This document shows, piece after piece, positions 8,094-17,004 of a stretch of DNA of 50,564 bases. A model generated the notes under the pieces. That model did not search any database. It saw only the letters and a list, made by a program, of their open reading frames with translations, and had not been told where the DNA came from. Position numbers and translations under genes: made by a program. Positions within the stretch are counted from its first letter, which is position 1; each line of letters starts with the position of its first letter. The stretch is from Acinetobacter sp. UBA801 (lineage in GTDB: Bacteria; Pseudomonadota; Gammaproteobacteria; Pseudomonadales; Moraxellaceae): the NCBI GenBank assembly GCA_002296655.1, contig DBIN01000053.1, positions 1-50,564 on the forward strand, read 5' to 3'.

Positions 8094-8768
8094 TCACATT
8101 CTTTGCAAATACAGTATAAATGTTGGCAGCCAAACTGCGGTGAAAACCGCATTAACTGCCATTCCAAAGGCAGCATAGCGTCCTGCAACACTCCCACGTT
8201 GCCAGGCTTGGGCAGTACCAATGGCATGTGCAGCTAAGCCAAGTGCCAAGCCAGAAGCACGTTCATCATTGATATGTTTTAAAATAAGCGGTGACAGAGC
8301 AGCACCAACGACACCCGATAAAATTACAATTAATATTACCAATTGAATCGGTGCTTCTAATAAGGTTGCGATATTAATCGCAATCGGCGTGGTCACTGCA
8401 CGGGTGGCAAATGCCATAATATCGGCATTGGACATGTGTAGCGCATAAGCAAGCCCCATTGGTAGTGCCACAGCACTAAAACTGGCAAAGAGCAAAATAC
8501 CTAAAATTGCTTTGAGGGGTAAATCATCATAACGCATCGCTGCTAGAGGAATGGCGAGTGCAACTGTCACATAACCCAATAATTGATTAAACAAAGGATT
8601 AGTTTGTGCGACGTAAGTTTCGTATGGAATCCCGAAAAAATACAACAGTAGCAACACAAAACACATGCCAAAGACAATGACGGGGATTTGCGGGACTTTT
8701 TGGTTGCAAGGTTTTGCCAATAAATACGCAACAAGGGTGATTAAAAAACCATATAGAATAGACAGCAT
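8094..8768 (-). CDS. lrgB: LrgB-family membrane protein (CidB/LrgB)
   Basis: LrgB-type proteins are polytopic inner-membrane proteins proposed to work with LrgA in controlling murein hydrolase activity or exporting small metabolites. The protein is 224 residues from the ATG at 8768, which has AGGAG about 8 nt upstream. Conserved family segments are TTPIAINIATLL, VVGAALSPLILK, LGLAAHAIGTAQAWQ and YAAFGMAVNAVFTAVW, spread over about six or seven hydrophobic segments. The ATG lies 11 bases inside the 3' end of the lrgA gene or immediately after it, a tight pair. Confidence 0.88.
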   Translation of the reverse strand: MLSILYGFLITLVAYLLAKPCNQKVPQIPVIVFGMCFVLLLLYFFGIPYETYVAQTNPLFNQLLGYVTVALAIPLAAMRYDDLPLKAILGILLFASFSAVALPMGLAYALHMSNADIMAFATRAVTTPIAINIATLLEAPIQLVILIVILSGVVGAALSPLILKHINDERASGLALGLAAHAIGTAQAWQRGSVAGRYAAFGMAVNAVFTAVWLPTFILYLQRM

Positions 8769-8778
8769 TTTTAATCTC

Positions 8779-9150
8779 CTAAAGCCAGCGTTTTGCCATT
8801 TTGGCATACAGCCAAAGTGGGATTAGTGTACTGATGCACAATACAATCAAGAAGATTGGAATTTGTTTGCCCATGTGCGTGAGCATAATTAATGAACCCG
8901 CACTGATGGGTAAAAAGGCAAAGGCACTTTCTTTCATAATTTTGTTATTGGTGTCGACTAGACGAGCGGGAATTTTACTGAGTTTGCGCCATGTAAATAA
9001 TACTGCTAGCAGACTGAGCAAACCGACTAAATTGCCTAATTCTGGGTGATTAAATTGAGTCATGATCCACACAGAGGCTTCACGAAACACAATAATCAAA
9101 AGGAGTGTGCCGATCCATGCTGGCCAATCGATATGTTTTATCCTGCTCAT
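8779..9150 (-). CDS. lrgA: LrgA-family (holin-like CidA/LrgA) membrane protein
   Basis: This small 123-residue protein has about four membrane segments (residues 11-25, 38-53, 73-92 and 98-116), and the motif ESAFAFLPISAGSLIM matches the family's LLFVPAGVGIM-like region. CidA/LrgA proteins are described as holin-like and are normally encoded immediately before an LrgB gene, as here with 10 bp between. In Acinetobacter the physiological substrate is not established. Confidence 0.82.
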   Translation of the reverse strand: MSRIKHIDWPAWIGTLLLIIVFREASVWIMTQFNHPELGNLVGLLSLLAVLFTWRKLSKIPARLVDTNNKIMKESAFAFLPISAGSLIMLTHMGKQIPIFLIVLCISTLIPLWLYAKMAKRWL

Positions 9151-9184
9151 TTTGATCTTTCGTTAAAATTTTACTTATCACGTT

Positions 9185-10525
9185 TTAACCGATTTGATCA
9201 TCAATTTCAAATGCTTTAAGTAGACGTTTAAATTGTTCTGCCTGCGCACCTAAAATTTCGTCTATTGGTAAATGCGCCTGTTTGATCAGTTGTTCCAGTT
9301 TATGTGGTGCCATTCTGACTTGTAGATGTAATTGACCATCATCATCGTAATGTTCTGCCTGAATGACATTGAGCGCATACAGTTGATTGCGCAGTTTGCC
9401 ATAAGCAGGTTGTAATTTTAGATCAAACTTTTGAATTTGTCCCATTAAACATTCATGTACGGCTTGCTTTAACAAGTCTAAACCTTGCCCTGAATGTGCT
9501 GACACATAGACACGGTCGGGTTGATGTGGTTTGTCATAGATAATTTTGGCTGTTTCGCCTGAAACATCAATTTTATTGTAAACCCGCAAAATGGGTACAT
9601 CTGCACCAATTTCTTTCAGCACACCTTCGACTGCTTCAATTTGTTCCAACACATCTGGGCTGCTTGAATCAATCACATGCAGCAATAAACTGGCTTCTAA
9701 AGTTTCTTCCAAAGTTGCTTTAAATGATTCAACCAAAGCGTGGGACAGGTTTCTTACAAAGCCGACTGTATCTGCCAATACCAGACGTCCAATACCATCC
9801 CATTCTAAACGCCGCAAAGTGGGGTCAAGCGTAGCAAACAGTTGGTCTGCAGCATAAACATTGCTTTGCGCCAGAATGTTAAATAAGGTCGATTTACCAG
9901 CGTTGGTATAACCGACTAATGAAACGGTAGGAATGGCGGCTTTTTGTCGTGCCACACGACCTTGCGCACGCGTTTGACGAACTTTATCGAGTTTGGTTTT
10001 GAGTTGTCCCATGCGAATACGCAATAAGCGTCGGTCGGTTTCCAGCAAGGTTTCCCCAGGGCCACGTAAGCCAATACCACCTTTTTGACTGTCTAAGTTG
10101 CTACGACTACGCACTAAACGTGAAGATAAATGCTGTAATTGTGCCAATTCGACCTGTAATTTACCTTCGTAAGTGCGGGCGCGTTGAGCAAAAATATCTA
10201 AAATAAGTTCGGTACGATCCACCACGCGGCATTGCATCACTTTTTCTAAATTACGTGCCTGTGCAGGACTGAGCGCATGATCAAAAATGACCAAATTGGC
10301 TGCGTGTTCTTTGACCAATGTAGCAATTTCATCGGCTTTGCCTGAGCCAATAAAGAGTTTGGCATCGGGTTTGCTACGTTGAGTGTGGACGTGTTGTAAA
10401 ACTTCTGCACCTGCAGATTCCGCCAAGAGCTGAAACTCTTCGGCATCGAGGTCTTCTAAAATTTGGACAGCGACACTGACCAGTACAACACGCTCGCCAT
10501 TTTGATGTGGCACAAAATTTTCCAC
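9185..10525 (-). CDS. hflX: GTPase HflX
   Basis: HflX is a ribosome-associated GTPase that splits stalled or heat-damaged 70S ribosomes. The 446-residue protein has the N-terminal HflX domain (VVDRTELILDIFAQRA near 101, RSRSNLDSQKGGIGLRGPGE and TLLETDRR near 140-166). The G domain follows: P-loop GYTNAGKS at 205-212, DTVGFVRNL (G3) and YNKID (G4). The last 90 residues form the C-terminal extension. It lies alone on the minus strand, without hfq or hflKC next to it. Confidence 0.96.
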   Translation of the reverse strand: MENFVPHQNGERVVLVSVAVQILEDLDAEEFQLLAESAGAEVLQHVHTQRSKPDAKLFIGSGKADEIATLVKEHAANLVIFDHALSPAQARNLEKVMQCRVVDRTELILDIFAQRARTYEGKLQVELAQLQHLSSRLVRSRSNLDSQKGGIGLRGPGETLLETDRRLLRIRMGQLKTKLDKVRQTRAQGRVARQKAAIPTVSLVGYTNAGKSTLFNILAQSNVYAADQLFATLDPTLRRLEWDGIGRLVLADTVGFVRNLSHALVESFKATLEETLEASLLLHVIDSSSPDVLEQIEAVEGVLKEIGADVPILRVYNKIDVSGETAKIIYDKPHQPDRVYVSAHSGQGLDLLKQAVHECLMGQIQKFDLKLQPAYGKLRNQLYALNVIQAEHYDDDGQLHLQVRMAPHKLEQLIKQAHLPIDEILGAQAEQFKRLLKAFEIDDQIG

Positions 10526-10967
10526 TCAGCGCAATCTCCATGCTAAAGCTTTATTCTAGTAGAAAAAATGCCTGTGCAGGGAATTAGATGATTGGAGTTT
10601 TCCTGCACCTTGATTTATTGCCATTTCAGTGTGTATAAACTCAAATGTGAGGATGATCCAAATATAGAATTTGTTTATTCAGATTAGAATTCTTAAAGAC
10701 CGCTTTAAATCCATAATTCAGCCCTTCATCTTTACCATCTCCCACAGGAAGAAAGGACTTTTAATATCCACTTAACTTATTTCTCATGATTATTTTTTGA
10801 TTTCTGAAAGAGCGCTAATTTTCGAAAAGTCGCATGTTTGCATGCGGGTTTCGGTTTTTCTTATCAATGCAAGTTATTATCAATGCAAGTTCAGATTGAA
10901 CAGTATAGAATGAGCAAAATTTAGACCTTTATACGTTGTTTTGCGTTTAACAATTAGTGATGACCCT
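10526..10967. other. Intergenic region between divergent hflX and the acyltransferase
   Basis: This is 442 bp without a convincing gene. It contains a 16-bp tandem duplication: TTATCAATGCAAGTT occurs at 10861-10875 and again at 10877-10891. Both flanking genes point outward, so it must hold both promoters. No coding remnant or regulatory RNA could be recognised. Confidence 0.6.
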
Positions 10968-11786
10968 ATGAACCCAGCTGTTGAAACTCACACATCTCCA
11001 ATTCATGGTTTGGCAAAGCTTGCTTTGTATAGTAAAAAAGTTCTGGCAACGGCTGGCGCGATTGGTGAAGGGTTTTATTTGGTCTATCGTCATCAATTGT
11101 ATAAAGACACCAACAACCCGAATAATACGCGCTATGTACAATATTTTTGCCGTCAATTGTGCAAAGTTTTTAATATTGAAGTGCAAATTCATGGTGAAAT
11201 TCCGCATGACCCCGCACTATGGGTCAGTAATCATATTTCATGGTTAGATGTGGCAGTATTGGGTTCTAGTGCGCGGGTATTTTTTCTGGCCAAAGCTGAA
11301 ATTGAAAAATGGCCGTTATTGGGTAAGTTAGCCAAAGGCGGTGGGACGCTATTTATTAAGCGTGGCTCTGGCGATTCAGTCAAAATTCGTGAACAAATCA
11401 CGCAATTTCTAAAACAAGATATTCCCGTATTGTTTTTTCCTGAAGCGACTACGTCAGATGGAAGCAAAATTAAAAAAGTGCATGGTCGTATTTTAGGGGC
11501 GGCGATTGAAGCGAAACGACCTGTGCAAATTTGTCTGATTTGCTATGTGAATCAGCAAGGTGAGTTAGATACCGTTGCGCCGTTTATTAATGACATGACT
11601 TTTGTTGATCATGTGAAAGATGTTTTGGAAATGCCGAAAGTGACAGCGCATTTAATGGCTTTGCCTGCAATTGCGGTTGAAGGGCACGATATTGAATCTT
11701 TAACTGCTGTGGTACAGGAACGCATGACAGAAGGTTTGGCTGAATTGCATCGTCAGGTATTAAAACCACAAACGCTGACATCATAA
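10968..11786 (+). CDS. 1-acyl-sn-glycerol-3-phosphate acyltransferase (PlsC-type)
   Basis: Proteins of this family transfer acyl chains to lysophospholipids at the inner membrane. The 272-residue reading starts at the ATG at 10968 (MNPAVETHTSPIHG). An upstream TTG at 10941 is possible but less likely. The acyltransferase blocks are clear: the H-x4-D motif in VSNHISWLDVAVLG, the glycerophosphate-binding FIKRGSGDS, FFPEATTSDGSKI and RPVQICLICY. A hydrophobic stretch near the N-terminus could associate with the membrane. It may act in phospholipid synthesis or in modifying acyl lipids, and the exact substrate cannot be read from sequence. Confidence 0.85.
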   Translation: MNPAVETHTSPIHGLAKLALYSKKVLATAGAIGEGFYLVYRHQLYKDTNNPNNTRYVQYFCRQLCKVFNIEVQIHGEIPHDPALWVSNHISWLDVAVLGSSARVFFLAKAEIEKWPLLGKLAKGGGTLFIKRGSGDSVKIREQITQFLKQDIPVLFFPEATTSDGSKIKKVHGRILGAAIEAKRPVQICLICYVNQQGELDTVAPFINDMTFVDHVKDVLEMPKVTAHLMALPAIAVEGHDIESLTAVVQERMTEGLAELHRQVLKPQTLTS

Positions 11787-11789
11787 AAC

Positions 11790-11832
11790 AAGCTTAGGCG
11801 TGTTTTATTTGCTAAACATAGCCTAAGCAAAT
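11790..11832. terminator. Inverted repeat between convergent genes
   Basis: GCTTAGGC (11792-11799) and GCCTAAGC (11821-11828) are perfect 8-bp inverted repeats with a 21-nt loop. They sit just after the acyltransferase stop and before the convergent phospholipase-D gene. This could be a terminator, although the loop is long and the T-run is weak. Confidence 0.4.
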
Positions 11833-11883
11833 CATGTTGCTCTAAAAAAATGGTCATCATCCAACAGCTTAAATATTTCGTTA

Positions 11884-13494
11884 CTACATAAAACCTTCGA
11901 TTGGCAGCCATGAAGTAATTTTCATAGCTGCACGTTGATACCATCTCATCCCTGGTTCTTTTTTTAGAATTTGAGTTTCACCTTGTGGATTTTTCATGTG
12001 CCATTGAATGTTTTGCTGCGCATCCAAAACCAGTTTATAAGCATATTTAGACAAATTGACATCCATGGTCTGGTGAACTGCACGAGCCAATGGCGGACTA
12101 TTTAAAATTACTCCAATTTCAGTGTTTAAATATGCCGAGCGCGGATCAAAATTAAATGAACCAATAAACACCTGTTTTTCATCCAGCGCCATGAGCTTGG
12201 CATGTAAACTAGAACGGCTTAAACCTTTCATACTGACTTTGGCTTTTTTGGAAATTTCTTGCGTATGTGTATTTAGGTTTTCCATTTCAGGTTGTGCCAA
12301 AAACTCATAGAGCTGCACGTTATTTGCCAATAAATCTTCCCGATATTTTGCATAAAAAGCATGTACTACTGGGACATCGTTGGCTTTAAAGGAGTTGGTC
12401 AGTACGCGTACCTGGATGCCATCATTCGCTAAGTTTTTTAGTTTTTCTGCCCCTGATTGTTCAGGGACAAAATAAGCAGAAATAATATCGACACTACTAC
12501 TTGGCTTTTCTAAATGCGTCAGCAGTTGAAAGTTGAGATGTTCCTCTTTTGAGGCGCGGTCTTTAATTTTACTCGGCGCATCTTTGACCACTTCAGCACT
12601 GACCCAATCGAACTTAATACTATGCGTCATCCACTGTTCAATCGCTTTAGAACGAGTCACCAAATCTAAATAATTTTGTACGGTGGCTTCTTGATCGTGC
12701 TGTTCTAATTGCTGTTTTAAGCTTTCATAACGCAAGGTGTAATGTCGTGGATTGACCAGTTGCTTGACTGAATAAGCATAGTCATCATTCCAGTATTCAT
12801 CAAAAGAGTGAATGATTTCATCCGAAGCTGAGCCGACTAACATCACATCGACATCAGAAAATTGATAATTGTCGCTGACGTTATAGTATTGATTGCTCAT
12901 ATTGCGCCCACCAATCAGAGAAATTTGGTTATCGGCAATAAAGCTTTTGTTGTGCATACGACGATTAATACGTTTCAAATCCAAAATCATGTCCATGGCA
13001 CGATAATGTCGAAAGCGATATGGATTATATAGTTTGATGTCGATATTGACATGTTGATCGAGCGCGAGATAAATGCCTTCCATTTTTTTGGCATTGTTAT
13101 CATCTACCAATAAGCGGACTTTCACGCCACGATCAGCCGCACGAATAATGGCATGTAGCGCAAGCGCGCCAATTTTATCGTTATCCCAAATATAATATTG
13201 TAAATCTAAAGATTTTTCTGCTTTATTAATCAGATAGATACGTGCTGCTAGGGCTTCGAGCGGATCATATAGGACATGATAACCCGTAAGCTGCGGATAT
13301 TTTTCGCGGAGCGGCAGTACGATTTTAGCCAAACTGGTTTGATCGGTTGGGGTTTCAAACGCCATTTGAATCGGATGTTCAATCTGTTTGGGCAGCGTGC
13401 TACAGCCTGAGAGTGTCAAAACGAAGGCGCAACTCAGCCATAAAAGGTTGTGCCGAATATTTTGAAATGGGGCGGATGAGCTGCGATTTGCCAA
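11884..13494 (-). CDS. Phospholipase D-family lipoprotein (cardiolipin-synthase-like, ClsC type)
   Basis: This protein has 536 residues with two HKD catalytic motifs: His181-Lys183-Asp188 (HNKSFIADNQISLIGGRN) and His431-Lys433-Asp438 (HAKLMALDEKQVFIGSFNFD). Two HKD sites form one active centre in PLD enzymes. The N-terminus has a hydrophobic segment ending at the lipobox LSGC (Cys31), so the protein is probably exported and lipid-anchored in the periplasm. The length and layout match ClsC-like phosphatidyltransferases or periplasmic phospholipase D. Hydrolase and cardiolipin synthase activity cannot be told apart here. A PlsC-type gene lies next to it in convergent orientation. Confidence 0.88.
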   Translation of the reverse strand: MANRSSSAPFQNIRHNLLWLSCAFVLTLSGCSTLPKQIEHPIQMAFETPTDQTSLAKIVLPLREKYPQLTGYHVLYDPLEALAARIYLINKAEKSLDLQYYIWDNDKIGALALHAIIRAADRGVKVRLLVDDNNAKKMEGIYLALDQHVNIDIKLYNPYRFRHYRAMDMILDLKRINRRMHNKSFIADNQISLIGGRNMSNQYYNVSDNYQFSDVDVMLVGSASDEIIHSFDEYWNDDYAYSVKQLVNPRHYTLRYESLKQQLEQHDQEATVQNYLDLVTRSKAIEQWMTHSIKFDWVSAEVVKDAPSKIKDRASKEEHLNFQLLTHLEKPSSSVDIISAYFVPEQSGAEKLKNLANDGIQVRVLTNSFKANDVPVVHAFYAKYREDLLANNVQLYEFLAQPEMENLNTHTQEISKKAKVSMKGLSRSSLHAKLMALDEKQVFIGSFNFDPRSAYLNTEIGVILNSPPLARAVHQTMDVNLSKYAYKLVLDAQQNIQWHMKNPQGETQILKKEPGMRWYQRAAMKITSWLPIEGFM

Positions 13495-13670
13495 ATTAAA
13501 TTCCTTTTTAGCACGGGGAGCAAATAAGTTAAAAATAGGGTTTGAGTATAATTGTCAGCTATGAAAAGATAAATATGACAATACAGATATATGACGTGCA
13601 GGGGCTAAATGGGACATTTGGGTTTAGCGCAGCATTGAATGGCAGAAGTGTGAAGTAATAGAGAATAAAT

Positions 13671-14681
13671 ATGTGGAATAACGATTCAGTCGTGTTGTAT
13701 TTCTATATTGGTATGGCGATTTTGGCGTTGTGGGCAGTTTCGCAAGCATGGCGCAGTCAGGCCAATACAGAAACCATTCACCCGTTTAAGGCCTTTGTGC
13801 ATTTACTGGCATTTTATTTGTCTTACCTGTTGCCGCCTTTAGTTTTTTTTAGTGTTTATGCGGGTGTTCAGGGCTATTATTCCATCCACGAAGCAATTTT
13901 TGTATTTTTAGTCAGCGCAGTGTTGAGTTATGCACGTTTTATTGAGCCGCATTTGATTCAAGTTAAAACTACTCAATATCAAATTCATCCAGATCGCCGT
14001 TTATCCAAGCCCGTCAAAATTGCTTTAATTGCAGATTTACATATTGGTTTATTTTCTGGACATGAGCGTCAATTAAAGCAAATTGTGAAGAAACTCAATT
14101 TGCAAAACCCTGATATTGTGGTTGTGGCAGGCGACTGGACTTATGAGCCTGAAAATAAATTGGTCGAAGAATTGACAGTTTTAAAAGAAATTTGTGCGCC
14201 TGTATATTCGGTAAATGGCAATCATGATGAACAGTATCCAGGCCCGCCCATTCAGGAGCTGTTAAAAACGGCTTTAGAACAAAATAATGTAATTGATATT
14301 GAAGGCAGAATTGTCGAATTTGATGAGTTTCGTTTGCTCGGTATTGGCGATTTATGGGCAGGTAAAACCGATATGCGCTATATGCCTGATTTACCTCAGG
14401 ACAAGCCGTGGGTGTTGTTATCACACAACCCCGATACAGTCGATATGGTGCCAAAATTGCCAACACGCCCGTTGATGTTGGCAGGACATACTCATGGTGG
14501 GCAGGTTGAGCTGCCATGGTTGACCGATTATGTGATGAAAAAAGTATCCATTTTAGGGCATAAAAAAGGCTTATATCGCCATGATCATGCCGACGTGTTT
14601 GTGACTGTGGGCACAGGAATGGTGGGTGTTCCTTTTCGTTTTGGTGTGCCACCCACGATTGATATGATTGAATTATTGTAA
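13671..14681 (+). CDS. Membrane-anchored metallophosphoesterase
   Basis: This 336-residue protein has three or four N-terminal membrane segments (within residues 1-85) and a calcineurin-like phosphoesterase domain after about residue 110. Metal-ligand motifs are in order: IADLHIGLFSGH, VAGDWTYEP, SVNGNHDEQ, LLSHNPDTVD and LAGHTHGGQVELPW. This layout is like the YkuE/YaeI group, some of which hydrolyse UDP-diacylglucosamine or phosphodiesters at the membrane. The substrate is not known. It is divergent from the phospholipase-D gene across 176 bp and ends at a strong terminator. Confidence 0.87.
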   Translation: MWNNDSVVLYFYIGMAILALWAVSQAWRSQANTETIHPFKAFVHLLAFYLSYLLPPLVFFSVYAGVQGYYSIHEAIFVFLVSAVLSYARFIEPHLIQVKTTQYQIHPDRRLSKPVKIALIADLHIGLFSGHERQLKQIVKKLNLQNPDIVVVAGDWTYEPENKLVEELTVLKEICAPVYSVNGNHDEQYPGPPIQELLKTALEQNNVIDIEGRIVEFDEFRLLGIGDLWAGKTDMRYMPDLPQDKPWVLLSHNPDTVDMVPKLPTRPLMLAGHTHGGQVELPWLTDYVMKKVSILGHKKGLYRHDHADVFVTVGTGMVGVPFRFGVPPTIDMIELL

Positions 14682-14699
14682 GTATTGTGATTATCATTC

Positions 14700-14733
14700 A
14701 TTTGAAAAAACCAGCCTCGGCTGGTTTTTTTGA
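14700..14733. terminator. Bidirectional Rho-independent terminator
   Basis: AAAAAACCAGCC (14705-14716) pairs with GGCTGGTTTTTT (14719-14730) in a perfect 12-bp stem with a TC loop, with A and T runs on each side. It lies between the convergent metallophosphoesterase and MFS genes. Confidence 0.85.
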
Positions 14734-14747
14734 TGCAATATTTACGC

Positions 14748-16061
14748 TTAAATTTGGTTATTCACATCATCATGCTTGGTTTCTCGAATCATTAAGAATG
14801 CGATTAAAGACAAGATGGATGCGGCACTTAAATAATAGCCAACTGCAGCCAAGCCATAAGTGGTGGCGAGTTTGGTAGCAATCAGTGGGGCAAACGATGC
14901 GCCAAAAATACCCGCCAAGTTAAATGTAAGTGCCGAGCCTGTATAGCGTACAGATGTTGGAAAAATTTCAGACAAGACTGTACCAATTGGCCCGTAAGTA
15001 AGCCCCATAATCGCCAAGCCAATACACAGGAACATAAAAACAATCCACGTGCTGCCTGAAGCAAGCATATCTGCAAAGAATAAGCCAAAAATTGCAGAGA
15101 TGATACACACCGCAATAGACGTGGTTTTACGTCCAAATTTTTCGGCTAAAACGGCTGAGAGGGGAATAAAAGCGGCAAAACACAATGTGGCTAAAAGTTG
15201 AAGTTTTAAAAACTCTTCACGTGAATAGCCCAGTTGTTTGGTGCCCCATTGCAAGGCAAATACCGTGGTCAGATAAAACACCACAAAGGTACAAATTGCA
15301 GCAATTGTACCTAGCACTAACATTTTAGCGTGTTTTTTAAAGACTTGAATAAATGGCACATTGACTTCTTTTTGCTTATTCAACACTTTTTGAAAGGCCG
15401 GGGTTTCATGCAGTTTTAAGCGAATCCATAAACCGACAATCACCAATAAGGCACTGGAAATAAACGGGATGCGCCAGCCCCATGTCATAAAGTCCTGCTC
15501 AGACATCAGCGCACCTAAAATGAGGAATGAACCTGTGGCAAGAATAAAACCAATCGGTGCGCCCAATTGTGGGAACATGCCATACCAAGCACGTTTACCT
15601 TCAGGGGCATTTTCTGTGGCTAACAGTACCGCACCTGACCATTCGCCGCCTAAGCCTAAACCTTGTCCTAAACGACACAGTGCCAATAATATGGGTGCGA
15701 CAATGCCAATTTGTGCATACGTTGGCAGTAAACCAATACAGACTGTAGAAATCCCCATGGTCAATAATGCCGCGACCAAAGTGGCTTTGCGCCCAATCCG
15801 ATCTCCCAAATGTCCAAACAGGGCTGCACCAATAGGACGGGCGATAAAGGCAATTGCAAAGGTGGCCAGTGACTGAATGGTTGCCGTCATTGGGTCAGTA
15901 CTGGTCGGAAAGAACAGATACGGAAAAATAATGACTGCCGCAGTGGCGTAGATATAAAAGTCAAAAAACTCGATGGTGGTACCGACCAAGCTTGCAGTCA
16001 GTACTCGAAATTTAGAATTTTGAGTCGGCTGTTCAGCGGCAGCAGTAGATGAAGATGCCAT
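14748..16061 (-). CDS. MFS transporter of the metabolite:H+ symporter (MHS) type
   Basis: The protein has 437 residues and 12 predicted membrane spans. The segments TIEFFDFYIYATAAVIIFPY, RPIGAALFGHLGDRIGRKAT and CRLGQGLGLGGEWSGAVLLA are hallmarks of the MHS subfamily, whose members carry ProP-, KgtP- and ShiA-like transporters of organic acids, betaine or shikimate. The MFS motif GHLGDRIGRK sits in the loop between spans 2 and 3. The substrate cannot be assigned, and no catabolic gene adjoins it. The short Ser/Ala-rich N-terminus is cytoplasmic. Confidence 0.9.
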   Translation of the reverse strand: MASSSTAAAEQPTQNSKFRVLTASLVGTTIEFFDFYIYATAAVIIFPYLFFPTSTDPMTATIQSLATFAIAFIARPIGAALFGHLGDRIGRKATLVAALLTMGISTVCIGLLPTYAQIGIVAPILLALCRLGQGLGLGGEWSGAVLLATENAPEGKRAWYGMFPQLGAPIGFILATGSFLILGALMSEQDFMTWGWRIPFISSALLVIVGLWIRLKLHETPAFQKVLNKQKEVNVPFIQVFKKHAKMLVLGTIAAICTFVVFYLTTVFALQWGTKQLGYSREEFLKLQLLATLCFAAFIPLSAVLAEKFGRKTTSIAVCIISAIFGLFFADMLASGSTWIVFMFLCIGLAIMGLTYGPIGTVLSEIFPTSVRYTGSALTFNLAGIFGASFAPLIATKLATTYGLAAVGYYLSAASILSLIAFLMIRETKHDDVNNQI

Positions 16062-16249
16062 ACAGGACCTTATGTAAAGTGAATTTTAAATGAAAGTGCA
16101 ATTTGGCACAGACTGCACGGGCAGAAAAATAGTCAATACTTCTTGTGGTTATGCTTTTTTGGACAAGAAGTTGGTCACAAAACTATATCCATGAATATCG
16201 TCAAAGTCTAACCGTTTCATGTGTAAGGCATGAACGAGATTCAGCATGA

Positions 16250-16897
16250 TTAAATCACATACAGATAAATTGCCAGAAAGTGTGCGCCTGCACCAATGAG
16301 GACAAATACATGCCAAATTGCGTGGGTATATCTTACGCGTTTTAAGGCATAAAACAATGCACCCACGGTGTAGGCAATCCCGCCAATCAGCAAAAAGGTC
16401 AGGGCTTGGCTGCTTAAATAGGATTGCATATCGTCTATGACCAGAACGGCTAACCAACCCATCACCAAGTAGGCAATTAACGAAATTTTATGAAAACGGT
16501 TGATGAATACCAGTTTAAAGAGGGTGCCAATCAAGGCAATTATCCATAAGGCAATTAACAAATATTGTGCTTTTTGCGTAGGAATCGCGATGGATAGAAA
16601 CGGGGTATAAGTACCTGCTATTAAATAATAAATTGCGGTGTGATCTAGCTTTTTATAAAAATAACGACGGTCTGCTGCCGTTGCCATGTGGTACAGCATT
16701 GAAGCAGAAAAAAGCAGTACCATGCTTAATGCATAGGCCCACAAACCTAGCCATTGCCCTGTGCTTAAATACGCACCTTTAATGATTAAAAGAATACCTG
16801 CAATAAATGCCAAAACCGCACCAACGCCATGACTCAGATAGTTAATCCGTTCTTCTTGCAGGTCATAATCAGACACTAAAGGGGCGTTTAATTTCAT
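16250..16897 (-). CDS. trhA: TrhA / hemolysin III-family PAQR membrane protein
   Basis: The protein has 215 residues and seven hydrophobic segments. The conserved PAQR/HlyIII residues are visible: EERINYLSHGVGAVL near the N-terminus, SASMLYHMA, KKLDHTAIYYLIAGTYTPF and HAIWHVFVLIGAGAHFLAIY near the C-terminus. The His residues in these motifs are the proposed zinc ligands. TrhA has been linked to membrane fluidity and energy homeostasis, and hemolytic activity is not implied. It is a single-gene unit, 188 bp downstream of the MFS start on the same strand. Confidence 0.92.
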   Translation of the reverse strand: MKLNAPLVSDYDLQEERINYLSHGVGAVLAFIAGILLIIKGAYLSTGQWLGLWAYALSMVLLFSASMLYHMATAADRRYFYKKLDHTAIYYLIAGTYTPFLSIAIPTQKAQYLLIALWIIALIGTLFKLVFINRFHKISLIAYLVMGWLAVLVIDDMQSYLSSQALTFLLIGGIAYTVGALFYALKRVRYTHAIWHVFVLIGAGAHFLAIYLYVI

Positions 16898-17004
16898 GGC
16901 GAATCTGCTTTAACTTCTTTAATTATACAACTGTATCGTAATTCAATTTTGCTTTTAGGGTAATAACAATTAAACTTGAATTGTAATTTTTCCAGGTTTT
17001 TATT

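Noticed and set aside
8008..8133. A longer start for DUF2147 copy 3
   Set aside because: The extension overlaps lrgB, lacks signal-peptide character and has a weaker start context than the ATG at 8007.
16149..16247. A 32-codon minus-strand frame after trhA (MLNLVHALHMKRLDFDDIHG...)
   Set aside because: It overlaps the trhA stop, has no clear ribosome-binding site and no recognisable family. It is too short to call without conservation data.
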